64,000 nucleotides of DNA from Dendrophyllia cribrosa (GCA_024195265.1 JAJLRJ010000001.1:10118585-10182584), one strand, 5' to 3'. Positions 26,101 through 41,700 are shown, counted from the stretch's first letter. The notes: generated by a model from the sequence alone, not told the origin. Numbers and translations are program-made.

Positions 26101-29100
26101 AGATCACCCACCATAAGTAGGTACGAAAAGACCACCCACTAGAAGTAGGTACGAACTGATCACCCACCAGAAGTAGGTACGAACTGATCACCCGCCAGAA
26201 GTAGAAATGAACTGATCATCCACCAGAAGTAGTTAAGGATAGATCACCCACCAGAAGTAGGTACCAATAGATCACCCACCAGAACTAGGTACGAACTGAT
26301 CATCCGCCAGAAGTAGGTACGGATAGATCACCCACCAGAAGTAGATACGAACTGATCACCCGCCAGATGTAGGTACGAATAGATCACTCACCAGAAGTAG
26401 GTACGAATAGATCACCCACCTTAAGTAGGTACGAACTCATCACCCGCCACAAGTAGGTACGAATAGATCACCCACCAGCAGTAGGTAGAACTGATCACCC
26501 ATTAGAGGTAGGTACGAACTGATCACACGCCAGAAGTAGGTACGAATAGATCACCCACCAGAAGTAGGTACGAATAGATCACCCACCAGAAGTGGGTACG
26601 AACTGATCACCCACCAGAAGTAGGTACGAACTGATCACCCGCCATCAGTAGGTACGAACTGATCATCCACCAGAAGTAGGTACGGATAGATCGCCCACCA
26701 GAAGTAGGTACCAAAAGATCACCCACCAGAACTAGGTACGAACTGATCATCCGCCAGAAGTAGGTACGAATAGATCACCCGCCAGAAGTAGGTACGAACT
26801 GATCACCCGCCAAAAGTAGGTACGAATAGATCACCCACCAGAAGTAGGTAGGAATAGATCACCCACCAGAAGGAGGTACGAACTGATCACGCGCCAGAAG
26901 TAGGTACGAACTGATCACCCGCCAGAAGTAGGTACGAATAGATCACCTACCAGAAGCAGGTACGAATAGATCACCCGCCAGAAGTAGGTACGAACTGATC
27001 ATCCGCCAGAAATAGATACGAATACATCACCCACCAGAAGTAGGTACGAATAGATCACCCACCACGAGTAGGTACGAACTGATCACCCACCACAAGTAGG
27101 TACGAATAGATCACCCACCAGAAGTAGGTACGGATAGATCACCCACCAGAAGTAGGTACTTACTGATCACCCACCAGAAGTAGGTACGAATAGAACACCC
27201 ACCAGAAGTAGGTACGAACTGGTCACCCACCAGAAGTAGGTACAAATAGATCACCCGCCGGAAGTATGTACGAATAGATCACCCACCAGAAGTAGGTACG
27301 AATAGATCACCACCAGTAGTAGGTACGAATAGATCACCCGCCAGAAGTAGGTACGAAATGATCACCCACCAGAAGTAGGTACGAATAGATCACCCACCAG
27401 AAGTAGGTAGGAATAGATCACCCACCAGACGTAGTTACGAACTGAACACCCACCAGAAGTAGGTACGAATAGATCACCCGCCAGAAGTAGGTACGAATAG
27501 ATCACCCACCAGAAGTAGGTAGGAACTGATCACCCACCAGAAGTAGGTACGAATAGATCACCCGCCAGAAGTAGGTACGAATAGATCACCAACCAGAAGT
27601 AGGTACGAATAGATCACCCACCAGAAGTAGGTACGAACTGATCACCCGGCAGAAGTAGGTACGAATAGATCACCCACCAGAAGTAGGTACGAATAGATCA
27701 CCCGCCAGAAGTAGGTACGAATAGATCACCAACCAGAAGTAGGTACGAATAGATCACCCACCAGAAGTAGGTACGAACTGATCACCCACCAGAAGTAGGT
27801 GCGAATAGATCACCCACTAGAAGTAGGTACGAACTGATCACCCACCAGAAGTAGGTACGAATAGATCACCCACAAGAAGTAGGTACGAACTGATCACCCG
27901 CCAGAAGTAGGTACGAATAGATCACCCGCCAGAAGTAGGTACGAACTGATCACCCACCAGAATTAGGTACGAACTGATCACCCGCCAGAAGTAGGTACGA
28001 ATAGATCACCCACCAGAAGTAGGTACGAATAAATCACCCGCCAGAAGTAGGTACGAATAGATCACCCGCCAGAAGTAGGTACGAACTGATCACCCTCCAG
28101 AATTAGGTACGAACTGATCACCCGACAGAAGTAGGTACGAATAGATCACCCACCAGAAGTAGGTACGAATAAATCACCCGCCAGAAGTAGGTAGGAATAG
28201 ATCACCCGCCAGAAGTAGGTACGAACTGATCACCCACCAGAAGTTGTTACGAATAGATCACCCACCAGAAGTAGGTACGAATAAATCACCCACCAGAAGT
28301 AGTTACGAATAGATCACCCACCAGAGGTAGGTACGAATAGATCACCCACCAGAAGTAGGTACGAACTGATCACCCACCAGAAGTAGGTACGAATAGATCA
28401 CCCGCCAGAAGTAGGTACGAATAGATCACCCACCAGAAGTAGGTAGGAACTGATCACCCACCAGAAGTAGGTACGAATAGATCACCCGCCAGAAGTAGGT
28501 ACGAATAGATCACCAACCAGAAGTAGGTACGAATAGATCACCCACCAGAAGTAGGTACGAACTGATCACCCGGCAGAAGTAGGTACGAATAGATCACCCA
28601 CCAGAAGTAGGTACGAATAGATCACCCGCCAGAAGTAGGTACGAATAGATCACCAACCAGAAGTAGGTACGAATAGATCACCCACCAGAAGTAGGTACGA
28701 ACTGATCACCCACCAGAAGTAGGTGCGAATAGATCACCCACTAGAAGTAGGTACGAACTGATCACCCACCAGAAGTAGGTACGAATAGATCACCCACAAG
28801 AAGTAGGTACGAACTGATCACCCGCCAGAAGTAGGTACGAATAGATCACCCGCCAGAAGTAGGTACGAACTGATCACCCACCAGAATTAGGTACGAACTG
28901 ATCACCCGCCAGAAGTAGGTACGAATAGATCACCCACCAGAAGTAGGTACGAATAAATCACCCGCCAGAAGTAGGTACGAATAGATCACCCGCCAGAAGT
29001 AGGTACGAACTGATCACCCTCCAGAATTAGGTACGAACTGATCACCCGACAGAAGTAGGTACGAATAGATCACCCACCAGAAGTAGGTACGAATAAATCA

Positions 29101-32100
29101 CCCGCCAGAAGTAGGTACGAATAGATCACCCGCCAGAAGTAGGTACGAACTGATCACCCACCAGAAGTTGTTACGAATAGATCACCCACCAGAAGTAGGT
29201 ACGAATAAATCACCCACCAGAAGTAGTTACGAATAGATCACCCACCAGAGGTAGGTACGAATAGATCACCCACCAGAAGTAGGTACGAACTGATCACCCA
29301 CCACAAGTAGGTACGAACTGATCACCCACCACAAGTAGGTGCGAATAGATCACCCACCAGAAGTAGGTACGAACTGATCACCCACCAGAAGTAGGTACGA
29401 ATAAATCACCCGCCAGAAGTAGGTACGAATAGATCACCCACCAGAAGTAGGTACGAATAGATTACCCACCAGAGGTAGGTACGAATAGATCACCCACCAG
29501 AAGTAGGTACGAACTGATCACCCACCAGAAGTAGATACGAATAGATTACCCACCAGAAGTAGGTACGAACTGATCACCCACCAGAAGTAGGTACGAATAG
29601 ATCACCCACCAGAAGTAGGTACGAACTGATCACCCACCAGAAGTAGGTACGAATAGATCACCCACCAGAAGTAGGTACGAACTGATCACCCACCAGAAGT
29701 AGGTACGAATAGATCACCCGCCAGAAGTAGGTACGAACTGATCACCCGCCAGAAGTAGGTACGAATAGATCACCCACCAGAAGTAGGTACGAACTGATCA
29801 CCCACCAGAAGTAGGTACGAACTGATCACCCGCCAGAAGTAGGTACGAACTGATCACCCGCCAGAAGTAGGTACGAATAGATCACCCACCTAAAGTAGGT
29901 AGAACTGATCACCCGCCAGAAGTAGGTACGAACTGATCACCCGCCAGTAGTAGGTACGAACTGATCACCCGCCAGAAGTAGGTACGGATAGATCACCCAC
30001 CGGAAGTAGGTACGAATAGATCAACCACCAGAAATAGGTACTAACTGATCACCCACCAGAAGTAGGTACGAATAGATCACCCGCCAGAAGTAGGTACGAA
30101 CTGATCACCCGCCAGAAGTAGGTACGAATAGATCACCCACCAGAAGTAAGTACGAACTGATCACCCGCCAGAAGTAGGTACGAACTGAATACCCGCCAGA
30201 AGTAGGTAAGAACTGATCACCCGCCAGAAGTAGGTACGAATAGATCACCCACCAGAAGTAGGCACGAATAGATCACCCGCCAGAAGTATGTACGAACTAT
30301 TCTTATTCCCTAAAATGTATTTACCATTCCCTAAAACTAGGCATGTAGCTACGTACTACCTTTTTTGCTTAAAAATGTAGAATTTGGGAATTAAGATATA
30401 ATAGTTGAGGAGGAAAAATTATGGGACTGCCACATTATAACCATATTAGATCTTAATTTCAAGCAAGTGGGGTTGGAATCCACTACGAAAAGACATCGGA
30501 TGTGCTAAGAGAAGGACAACTCACTATCAAATGTCGTAGGGTCTTTTCTTCCCCATAATCTAAACATGAAGTTGAATCGACAATTCTCGTCTCATGTGTT
30601 AACACCCTATGTGGCAGTGTGTTATGTATTAACTTGAATTGAAAAATATTTAACTTCGTTTCCTTTGTCATTCTAAACGAAAGACTGTGAATTTGTTCAA
30701 TGTTTTCAACACTCAATCTACGCCGGCGATTGTTTGCTAGAGATTCTTTAAATTTTCTAGTAAAGAAAATACGACGGGCGTGTTTACATGGTATTTTCTT
30801 CGCAGGCGGAAGCACAACGTTATTGTAGTGTTTTATGTCATTGTCTACCATACATTTGACCCTTATCTTTTGCTTCCAGACGCATGGGATAGCATGGATT
30901 TGCCCGAGCAATTTGGTAAAGGGAAAACTCTTACCTACTTTTTGAATCATGCCGTGATATGACATAAATAGCGATGCGGATAGGATGATACAGATCATCA
31001 TGCCTTTCAGTGAGAACTATAAACACTTGAAATAAAATGTTAAGCCCCCCTCCCGTCCTCTTGAGTGACTTATTTTACTTTGAGCCTCCTTATCCTTGCT
31101 TTGATTTTACTTTATGCCCCACCCCCCCTCTGGTTTTCCAACCCCTCCCCCACCACTTGTGATAATTATTGCACAGTTCCTAAATTGAACATCTGGATTT
31201 TTGTTGCCTTATCCAGTGGACGTTCTTCACTTCACATTTGCCACTCAGTATCATATGAAAATGCGGTTCTTAAAGCGGTTATCGGTTCCCGAGGCCATTT
31301 AAAATCGTAGAATTTGTCTGTGCTATTCCTATTTTTTCCAAGCCAGATGGCTTCTGTCTTGGTTGGGTTAATCTTTAAGCCCGCCACTACATTCTTCGAA
31401 TTTGTTCAATAGTCCCATTGTTGCAATGTCCTTTCTCAATCGAGTCCCCTCGAGTTTTATGACACCTTAGCATTCCGATTAGTGATGATGCGGTAGTGTA
31501 TAGAAGTAGTTAGCGCGTTTGACTTTCAACCTGAAGATCGGTGGCTCGAGGCCTGGTTTCTGCCATCGTGGACTGAAGAAACTTTGCTCCACAATGTCTC
31601 TCCTCCCAGGCCCTGGTTGTTCGAAAGGTGGATAGCGCTATCTAACGGATAAATCACTATCCAGCGGATAACACAATTGCTTTTGTTAATACTTATCCAC
31701 TGGATTGTGATTTATCCGGTGGATAGCGCTATCCATCTTTTGAACAACCGGAGCCTGGTGTATAAATGGGTACCGGCGACAAAATGCTGGGGTAGCCTTG
31801 CGATGGAAAAGCATCCCATACAGGGAGGAGTACCTTACCTCCCTTTTTTAACATTCCGGTTCTTTAGATTACCCGACCTACCCTCCCTTAAAATTACCCT
31901 ACCCACCCTCCCTTATTCGCTTTTGGTTACCTGAGTACATCTGATAGTTGAATGTCGATGATTCCATTTGCTAGTATAGCTTTGGACACAGGATAATATC
32001 CCAGAGTTGAGGGATCATCAATGGTCTAAAAAAAAGTAACAAATGTTCACTATCATGGTGAATCCCAACCTTTCATTTTCTATGGCGCAAAATTTAAAAT

Positions 32101-32689
32101 AAACTACCACGAATTGTGCTACCAACAAATATTGTTATAAAATTGATTCAAAATGTTATAAATTAATCAAAAAATGTGACGGCACAATGCAATACATAGC
32201 GACTTACGTTTTCTAGTAGGCTCAGGTCAGCAGCTGACTGACAGAGAACTGTTGCATTAGCTCCGAGAAAGAAAGTCACAGCCAGGATGAGATTCAGAAA
32301 GAAAGCGCTGAAGAAATACAGAGCAACAACACTGCGGGAGAAATAACGAAGAACACATTCATAAATTTATCATGACATGTATTGAGCAATGCGATTAAAC
32401 GTTTTCAACCGTATTAAGTGCTAAAACGGTTTTCCTCAATAGAACACGATAAACACTATTATAATATGACCGTACGGCCCCGCTGACGCAGTCCTACAGA
32501 AAATAGAATCGCAAGGTGACGTGAGAGGGGCCGGACGGGTTGACGTGAGCCGGTCCGGAAAAAGCCGTCCGGCCCCGCTCGAGTTCAAGTGACCTCGCAC
32601 TGCCCGACTATTCTTGTACTTTCTAGTCATATTATAAAATACTTATTGACTGAGTTAGGTCGGGCCGGACGGGAAAATATTTGGCTCTC

Positions 32690-32729
<40 letters not shown>

Positions 32730-35700
32730 TATGACCTCGAGCCAAATATTTTCCCGTCCGGCACTCCCACTCAGTCAATAAGTGCATATTAACCCAAAAG
32801 AATTAGGCCTTTTAATATTAACGTCCCGGCAAAGAAACGACCAGGTAAAACCTTGAACACCTCGTATTAGCAGTTACAATCGAATATCGTGTTTTCTCAC
32901 CAGATTAGTGCCCTTCCTGCGCAGTTTGAAGTGTCTGAGCGCGTGCTTGGTGTATCGGATGGACTGGAACCAAGAGCCCCGGATATGAGGGATAGGAAAG
33001 TCAACAGCACAACAAATACGACCGCGAGAGAGATGGACAGAAGTGTTATCCATCTGCAAAAGAACATTATTCCGTCATGAGGTCATAAAGTTGTTACCAC
33101 AGCTAATTAGGAAATTAATAAGGACGTGTTGATGCTGGTATCTAGCTAAGCTGGTGCTTTACTCTATGAACTGACATATACCTGTATTTATCGTATCTGT
33201 TCAATAATCCACCTTTTCCAAATACATTGTGGACTTTATTTTTCGTCGGGAGTAGCACGTCTGTTTGAAGCTGAAAGGCGGAAAAAGTTTAAAAATTATA
33301 TACAACATGTTATCTAAGTCTAATATGAATAGGTCCGTAATGTGTACATGTATGTATCTGCTGCTGCTTTTTATATCACGAGATTATAAGAGGGAGAGAG
33401 AGTTTTGGCTTAACTAGTTTTAGAACCACTAGGCTTGGATCCGCCATCTTACAATACAGTGAATTTAACAAGATCACATGTCGTAGGAAAAAAAAACTTT
33501 ACATCAAAATAAACAGATTGAAAGCCTTAACCTCCTAAAATGAATGCCGCTAAAAAAAATTCCAAGAATATAGGGTTAAGGTACTGTTTCCTATTATTTT
33601 AATTAATGCCATCAATGGGAAAGTTGTAGTCGGGTAGCGAGAAACTTACCGCATCGCCAGCTTTTCTTATCGAATCGACCATCTTGGCAGTAAAATCTTG
33701 GAGTTCTTTGGTAAAAGTTGTTATTTCTACAATTTAAAAAGTACCTGTGTTAAAAACGGCTTCGCTCTGGAACATTCGAAACATCAAAGTGTAGTTTTGG
33801 TGAACAAGAGGGAAGGTAAAGAGTTTTCTTCAGAATAACAACTTACTTCAGTTAACTCACCTTGCGTTCCAGATATTGTCGTTTCGTAAACTTTTGCTGG
33901 CATCGAGTTAAATTTATTCTCCCCCTAAAAAAGACACCAATTTAGTGTTAACTCTCAGCAGACCTTCTTCAACTAAATAACAAAAAGGCTCATTTTCTAG
34001 AAATCCATTTCAATATCGGCGTTTGAAATTCTAACCTAATTTCTCAAGTAGTTTAAGGCCTGAGTCAAAGGCTTTAATCAGGAAAAAACAGTTTATTCGT
34101 GATGTTTGTAACATTGTCACCCTTCTTACCGCATATAACTCCGCATTTGTTGTTTGAATTAGCTTAGATTTTGAAAACAGTAACAGTGGCTAAAATGCAG
34201 ACTTTGTAAGTCTTGTTAACCATAAAAGTGGAGTCTACTTCGTGCTGTGGTGGTGTTTGTAATATTGCCACCCTCCTTACTGCATATAACTCCGGGTTGT
34301 TTTAATCTTGTGAAGGAATTTTAGCAAGAAAGTCTCAAAGAATTACATTTCCTTAGTGGTCTGAGGTGTGGCTTCACTTTAATTATTTATTTTCCTTTTT
34401 TTTTCCTTCTTTTTGTTTCTTTTCATTTCTTTTCTTCTTGCTCGTTTCGTTTTCTTTTTCTTTTTCCTTCACTTTACGTTTTTATGTTTATACTAATTAG
34501 CACTTAGCACCTGAACAGTTGGTGTTAATGCCGATATCGTTCTCAGAAAGGAATGGCAGTTGCCAAGGCGTTTGCCGAGTGACTTATGACTTAGTCCTAC
34601 ACGTACCATATTTTGTTACCGTAAGAATGGGACGAGGAAAAGTGAGCCTGAACGTGGGCTATTGATTTTTGAATTCCCCGCGTTCGCCGACGAACGCAGC
34701 GATCCTATTGGTTAAAAATGACAGGCTACATAATTATGACAAAAAAACAGGGCAATTTCACATCACTTCCAAAATGGCGTTTGTGGACTATGTTCAAGAA
34801 GCGTTTCTCAAGCTTTCGGTCAATTCTGACTTTAGTTTTGATCTAAAACCAGAGCAGAAAGAAGAACATTTGCACATTCGGCAACAAAATTCGCACGATT
34901 AAATTCACGCTTTTTTCACGGCTTTCTTTGGGGTTTCTGCGCCATCCGTGATAAAATTTTGCTATTCCTCGCCCCATTCTTCTCGCCGGTTTCGTCGCTT
35001 CGCCCTGGCGGCCAAGATACTCGCGCGATACCCCAAACAAGTGAGACTCTGGTAGCGGGGAAATACTTATAAGGCAATAATTCGCCTATAACATTAATCA
35101 AATTACAAAAGCTATCAAAAAACGGTTTAGTCCCCATACAAAGACATTATTTTCCCTGATAAAGATTTAAGTAAGATGGTAATTTTTTTAAGCTGGGTGT
35201 GAATTAAAAAAGATGTAATGGTCAGTATGTCACGAACATAGGACAAAGAAATCGGTCGAACACTCTCTAAATAAAATAACTGACAAGTTCGATATATAAA
35301 TCACACACATCCCGATATTCCTTGATTCGCCCTGACGAATACCTAGCACTCGAAACATCAGTTTTTAAATCCCTTTACGGGGCTTAATTTATCGACAGTT
35401 GATAAAACCAAATTTTCTTTTAATTTCTTAGTTTAAAGTGCCGGCACCATTTCTTTTTTGCCGCGCAAATCAAATTTCACACGCTCTCCTTTCTTTTAAC
35501 ACAATTCCCAGCGGTGTTTTGGCGCCAGCATCAAGAAAGCGTGAACGATGACGACTAATCAGAACAGCAATTCATTTTACTTGAAAAGCTTGCGTAAAGT
35601 AAAAAGTTGAGCACGGTTCGAATTCTTACGCCGTTTACGCAAGCTGTTCATATCTCTTGTCTAATCCTCTTTACGCGCGTAAAACGCACGTAATAAAATA

Positions 35701-38700
35701 CGCGACAATGGAAATCCAGTTTAACGTAAATTGTTTACGTACGCTTTATTTATCGATATTTACGCGCGTAAAAGATTTAAGCGACACCTGAAAACTCGAA
35801 TTGAGAGGATGTAGGGATAGGGTCAACACAACCATATTTTTTTAAACTTAATATCCCAGAATAATGTACAGTTTAATTGAAGACCATCTTGATGAAAATG
35901 ACGGTTTTACGTATTACGTGCAACAGCAACAATAATAATTGGTTGCTAATTTTAGTTCTCAAGCAGATGAAGCCAGCTTTCTACGGGCCAATTTATTTGT
36001 CGCCCTCTTTTAAACGGAACATTGTTTTCCGTGAGAGACTATAGTTTTGTTATCCAAAAAGAAGAAATTAGGGAAAAAGGTATGTGTAACGTGTTTTAAG
36101 TATAAGTTTGAATGCGGCATCAGTCTCCCTTTCCTGGTACCAAAGGCTCATGTTTCTTGAGGCTTTAAAAATCAAACAAGTTGTAACATTCAGCAAAACA
36201 TGCGTCCTAAAAAATATTTTTTAAACCAAAAGTTAGAGTTGGTGCAGTGTAGATTTATAATTGCTGAGGATTACTTTTTCAGGCAGATACAAGCATTTGA
36301 AGAACTTTATCCTTCTTCCGTAGAGGTATGTAGATGTTAATTGGTCATTACAAGCTATTGCTGACAATACTTTTAGAGAAAAAAGATTGATTATGAACTC
36401 CCTAGCCGTTCAACGATAATACGTGTACTGGCAACAAATAATGACAAATGTCACATGCAAAATTATCACTGCCTCTCGCTATGGCTACAAAATTCATCTG
36501 GGTATCCTATTTTGTACTAGGTCCACCACGTCAAATTGTTGAATACAATAATTTATATTGCATATTATACTGATTGTCTGGGTATGTGCATGAGGGTCTC
36601 AATGGGGTGGTGGCTTTTACGGTTAACGGTTAAAATTTTGGCCTTTTCACGGCTAACGGTTAATTTCTTCCGTCCATTGTTTTAAAAAGTTAGAAATTAA
36701 TTTCTATTTTAAAAAATTAAAAATTAATTCCCATTGTTAACAGTTCCAGGACAAGACAAACTCACAAAACACAACATAACAATCTTAACAAGAGATAGCA
36801 AATGGCAAATCGTGACTAGAAATATTTTTACGGTTAACATTTTTTACGCCTAACGGTTATCCCATTTGAGACCCTAGTGCTCTTTCTCTTTTTATTTTTC
36901 ACCTAGGTCAGTTTTCTTTGTTCTTTTCAGGGGAATATATCACATAACCCCGTTTATTACAGTGTCTGAAAAGCTGGGTGCGGCTTTGATTGTAACAGGG
37001 GAGAGGCGGGGCTGAAAACAATAGCTAATAACCATATATAGCAAAACAAAGGATTATATATTCCCCTCGACGTATTCCCCCCAACATATTCCCCCCGACA
37101 TATTCCCCTCGACTTATTCCCCTCATAATAGAATAACACAAACGCGAAGACAAAATAGGGCATAACAAGGAAAACACTTTAGCATCGGTCAATATTTTGT
37201 TTACATGAAAAGACAACTTCGTCAATCTTATTCCTACGTAATTAACTTGCCGGTCGCGACCAAAAAGCGAAATATTAATAACATTATTCGATGGTATCGT
37301 ACCTCGATTCAGGTTTCGAGTCTTCAATAATGTATGACGCCTCGTTTTACGCTTGAACCTGAATATGTTTCCGCCGGTTTCCCTTGCAAAACACACCGCA
37401 ACCACTCCATTGATCTTCGAAAGATGAAGGCGGGCAGTTGGTCCATGGCGAGACCACGAGTACTGTTCATACATTTTCTTCTCTCTCTCTCCCTCCTTCT
37501 ACTCATAACGAAGCAACGTGCTCAATGCAAATTTGGCAAAAGCAAAACATGTTTACCGTCTCGCTTCGTCATGTGCCGTGATCCCAATGCGGCCTGGCGG
37601 AATCATGCTTTTTTGCATTTGAATTGAACGGAATGTTACTCTCCGAAAAATTAATAGTCAGTCTTTGTTTTAGAAAACCTCACAAGGTGAAAAATAGCTT
37701 GTTATTGACCTGTCCCTCGGGGATATGTGATATATTCCCCTCGTGGCGTTCCCTCGGGCTACGCCCTCGGGTACGCCACGAGGGGAATATATCACATATC
37801 CCCTCGCTCCTGGACAATAACCCTTACATTCTCAGTCGTGACAACTGAAGTTCGCCAGTGTTAGTTTGTCAGCAAATAACGTATGCATGTCGCTGTCTTT
37901 CTTTCTTTAAAGGTGAAAAAAATTATTTGGATCGCTAATTTTTGTTTTGCGTTTAAAAACGTCAATTCAATAAAACGTCATAGCGCTCTTCCACTGTGTT
38001 AAGATGATCCGATCGAGTTTGCTTACGTCCATTTCATTTCAGTTTTCGTCAAGCTCGCTATTCTCTTAGTTTAAACGCTCAAATTAGAGATTACAGTTAT
38101 CAGTGTTTAGTCATATGCACACGGTTTTCTTTCCATCTCTCTGGGTATAAAAATCAGCTGCATTTACATGTTTCTGTTAGCCATTGGGCAAATTTAGAGA
38201 ATAAAGGTGACACATGTCAGACGAGTACTTCACTCTGGCTTTCTCGTTCTAGAAATGCTAATCAGAGTTTGATAAATTGCCTGTTAGGTCCGACTTTGTC
38301 ACATTTCAACAAGCTGCAAAAATACCGCAACTTTAATTTATAATTTGTTGTCTTGCTTATAATAATACTAATACTATGATATACTTATATGTCTCATATA
38401 AGTATTTTGTGAAAGTTTAGTTTATTTTGTGAGAATTATTCCTTGTTATTTTCTTTTTTTCGCTGTCATCCGACAGCCCTGTAGCCTATCACATTCATGG
38501 CGAGGCATGAGACATAGACAATGTATTTCATTCATGCCGACATGAAAATAAAACTGACGTGATGCGGGAATATACATCAATAGAAATTTCATTTCAAATT
38601 ATATCGATAAATCCGTTACTATGTACAAAAAAGCGAATATTTAACAACTAATTAACGGCGAAGTTTTAGATCCGTTACTATAATATAATACAGACTTAAT

Positions 38701-41700
38701 ATTTTGCAGTTAATTAACGATGAAGTTTTGGATCTGTAATTTGACTTTTTCGCAAATTTTAAGAGTGACATAAATGCAAAATTCGCATTCAGTTACTCAA
38801 TCACCGATGTGATGCGATTGTGTTCCGAAAGTAACAACCCTCGTTATATGAAGTTGGTGCGACTGAGTTCTTTTTTCGAAATAAAAGACGGAAATTCGAA
38901 AAAAAGTGTTAAAAAATGAGATGAAATTCGTCGTTCCAGTTTCATGTAGCTGCTACATGGGTGCCCATGGGTGGGCTCTTCATGTCTAGACCGTGTTGTC
39001 AGTGGTCGGCACGAGTTGTTCAAGTTTTTCGCACAGTTCTTTTCTAAGCCCTTTTACTCTTTTCTTGACACTAATTACATAGAAACAAGGAATCTCTATC
39101 AGTCCTCCTCATTGGACCCACATACCCTCAGGCGCACTCCTGCTTTGACCAGATATACGGCATGTCATCTTGATATCATTTTGCTCGCTGCTTTCGGGGG
39201 GGTCGCTACTTTCAGCGGGGGAGGGGGGACAGTCGCTACTCTCGGAATTTATTAGCTCGATCTAAAAAAGGGGGGTATTTAAGAGGGGTGGCTTAATAGA
39301 GGATTTACGGTATACATTTCTAAAATAAAACACTGAAATGATTAATTGACGGCTTTGTTTATAGTACAAACCTCGGTGCTTTGTGCTGCAAAGTCGTTTC
39401 TAGATAGAATCGCGTTTATGATTGACAATTCTTTTGCTAAATCAGGAACCTAAGAAACAAATGGAACAAAAAAAAAAGCTTCTATGACGCTTTATGGCAT
39501 ACCATGGAAAATCTTTGACCTCGTAAAAATATACGAAAGAAACAAATGAATAAAGATTACTGCGTCGGTGAGGGTTGGAAACATGAAAATATCAATTGAG
39601 TTGATAACTAAATGTAAATTGGCCACAGAAAAAGATTTGAAAAGCTGACGTCTCGAGAACTAGCCCTTCATCAGATTCGCTCTGACGAAGGGATGAGCGC
39701 TCGAAACGTCAGCTTTTTTAATCTTTTTCAGTGGCCAATTTACCTTATCAACTCAGTTAAAATAAACAAATTTTCATTTTACAGTCAAAGTACTCAGCGC
39801 GTTCCGCTTATCATTTGGGAATGACTTTCATTAATCGGGAACGGATTGCATTATTGAAATCAAAATTCAGGTTTAAAATTGATTATTGGAATCTTCAAAC
39901 GGTAGCCTCATTCGAAATAACGAATGCAGATTGGTTTGTTATTGACATCAGGCGAATGGTCACGTGCGACAGTTGGCCAACCTCGTTCCCAGGGTCCCTG
40001 GGAACGAGGTTGGCAGTTGACGGCTTGACACATCTGACCTATTTTTGTTCGCTCAACAAAAATTCATCACTGAGTATTTTTTTTACGTAAAGAAGCTCTG
40101 TATTTATAAAACTCCGAAGAAGAATTCTTAAAATGCTAGTGTGCTGGCTCTGAAAGAGGAATTTTCACAGAAAGTGAAGAAAATTACCTATGAATTCACT
40201 GAAACCAACAGCGGCCAACGGTTGCGTATTTCGCCTGTGAACTTCTGACTGATGTCAGTAAATAAACCAATCAACATTCGTTATTTCGAGTGAGGCTACC
40301 GTTGGAAGATTCCAATAATCGATTTTAAACCATAATTTTGATTTTAATAATGCAATCCGTTCCCGATTAATGAAAGTCATTCACAAATGATAAGCGGAAC
40401 GCGCTGAGTATTTTGAATGTAAAAAGAAACAGCCTCTGTGACGCTTCATCGACTCTTTGACCGGCAGGGGTAATTTGCAGAACGCCGAACGCCGAACGCC
40501 GAACGCCGAACGCCGAACGCCGAACGCCGAACGCCGAACGCCGAACGCCGAACGCCGAACGCCGAACGCCGAACGCCGAACGCCGAACGCCGAACGCCGA
40601 ACGCCGAACGCCGAACGCCGAACGCCGAACGCCGAACGCCGAACATTGTTCTCACCCTTAACAGTAAATAAAAGCTGACCAATTTGAATCAGTGCTTAAC
40701 CCTAAATACTGTAAATCAGTGCTACAGTATTTAGGGTTAAGCACTGATTCAAATTGGTTAGCTTTTATTTACTGTTAAGGGTGAGAACAATGTTCGGCGT
40801 TCGGCGTTCGGCGTTCTGCAAATTACCCCTGCCGCTCTTTGACCTCTTAAAAATAAATGAGAGGTTTTAAAAGTTACTAAGACCTTAAAGGTGGATTTCC
40901 ACTGTCGCGTTTTTGCCTACGCACGTTAACGTACGTAAAAATTTTTAACGTACGTAAAAATGAAATTTTACGCGCGTAACTACGTGCGTTGACTTTACGT
41001 TGTCCAATTTCCAGTGCCGCGTTTTTTTCTAGGTTTTTACGTACGTTATACGCACGTAAAGGCACGTAGCCCTCGCGAGCGTTTTCGGAAAAGTTGAACT
41101 GGGTTCAACTTTTTCGCGGATGTCTGCGTTTACGCGGCGATTTAACCAATGGCAATTTCGGATTTTGTCACATGACACCAACTCCATGTAGACGCCATTT
41201 TGTTTTATCTGCTTTACATATTCCTGTAGTGCAATCCACAATGCATCGCACACCTCAGGAATTATTCTACTCACGGTTGTATGGCCAAGGCGGTAGCTAA
41301 ATGATATCGTCTGTAAGGAATCACCAGTAGCTAGAAATCGAAGAGTAACAGCGAGACGTTCACCGGGACTGATTGGCTCACGATACAAGGATTTCTTAGA
41401 CAGCATCGGTCCCACAAGAGAAAGAAGGTGGTCAAATCTTTCAGGTGTCATCCGGAAGTATTTATAAAATGACTCGTGGTCATTTTCGCGCATTTCTTGC
41501 ACTAGAGTGTGGTATTCCCCCACTTGAAACCGATTTTGAAATAGCTCTCTGATCCGAAATCTTTTCCGATATTTTTGTCGTCTTTTTCGTCTCTGTCTAA
41601 GGTACAACAGGAGAAAGAACCGCTTGTTTATAACGGCGGCCATTACTTTAGCGGCAAATAACCTTTTCGCGCCAAAATTTCAGGATGGCAGGTTTATACG

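Noticed and set aside
20651..30300. CRISPR-like look of a 28-bp direct repeat
   Set aside because: Units are contiguous with no unique spacers, and the context is an animal intron.
39815..40090. 91-residue + strand frame
   Set aside because: It lies across the left arm and the inner palindrome of a TIR element.
40446..40682. Heptad peptide frames on both strands (NAERRTP and FGVRRSA)
   Set aside because: Translation of the gaacgcc array in a fold-back element; no gene.
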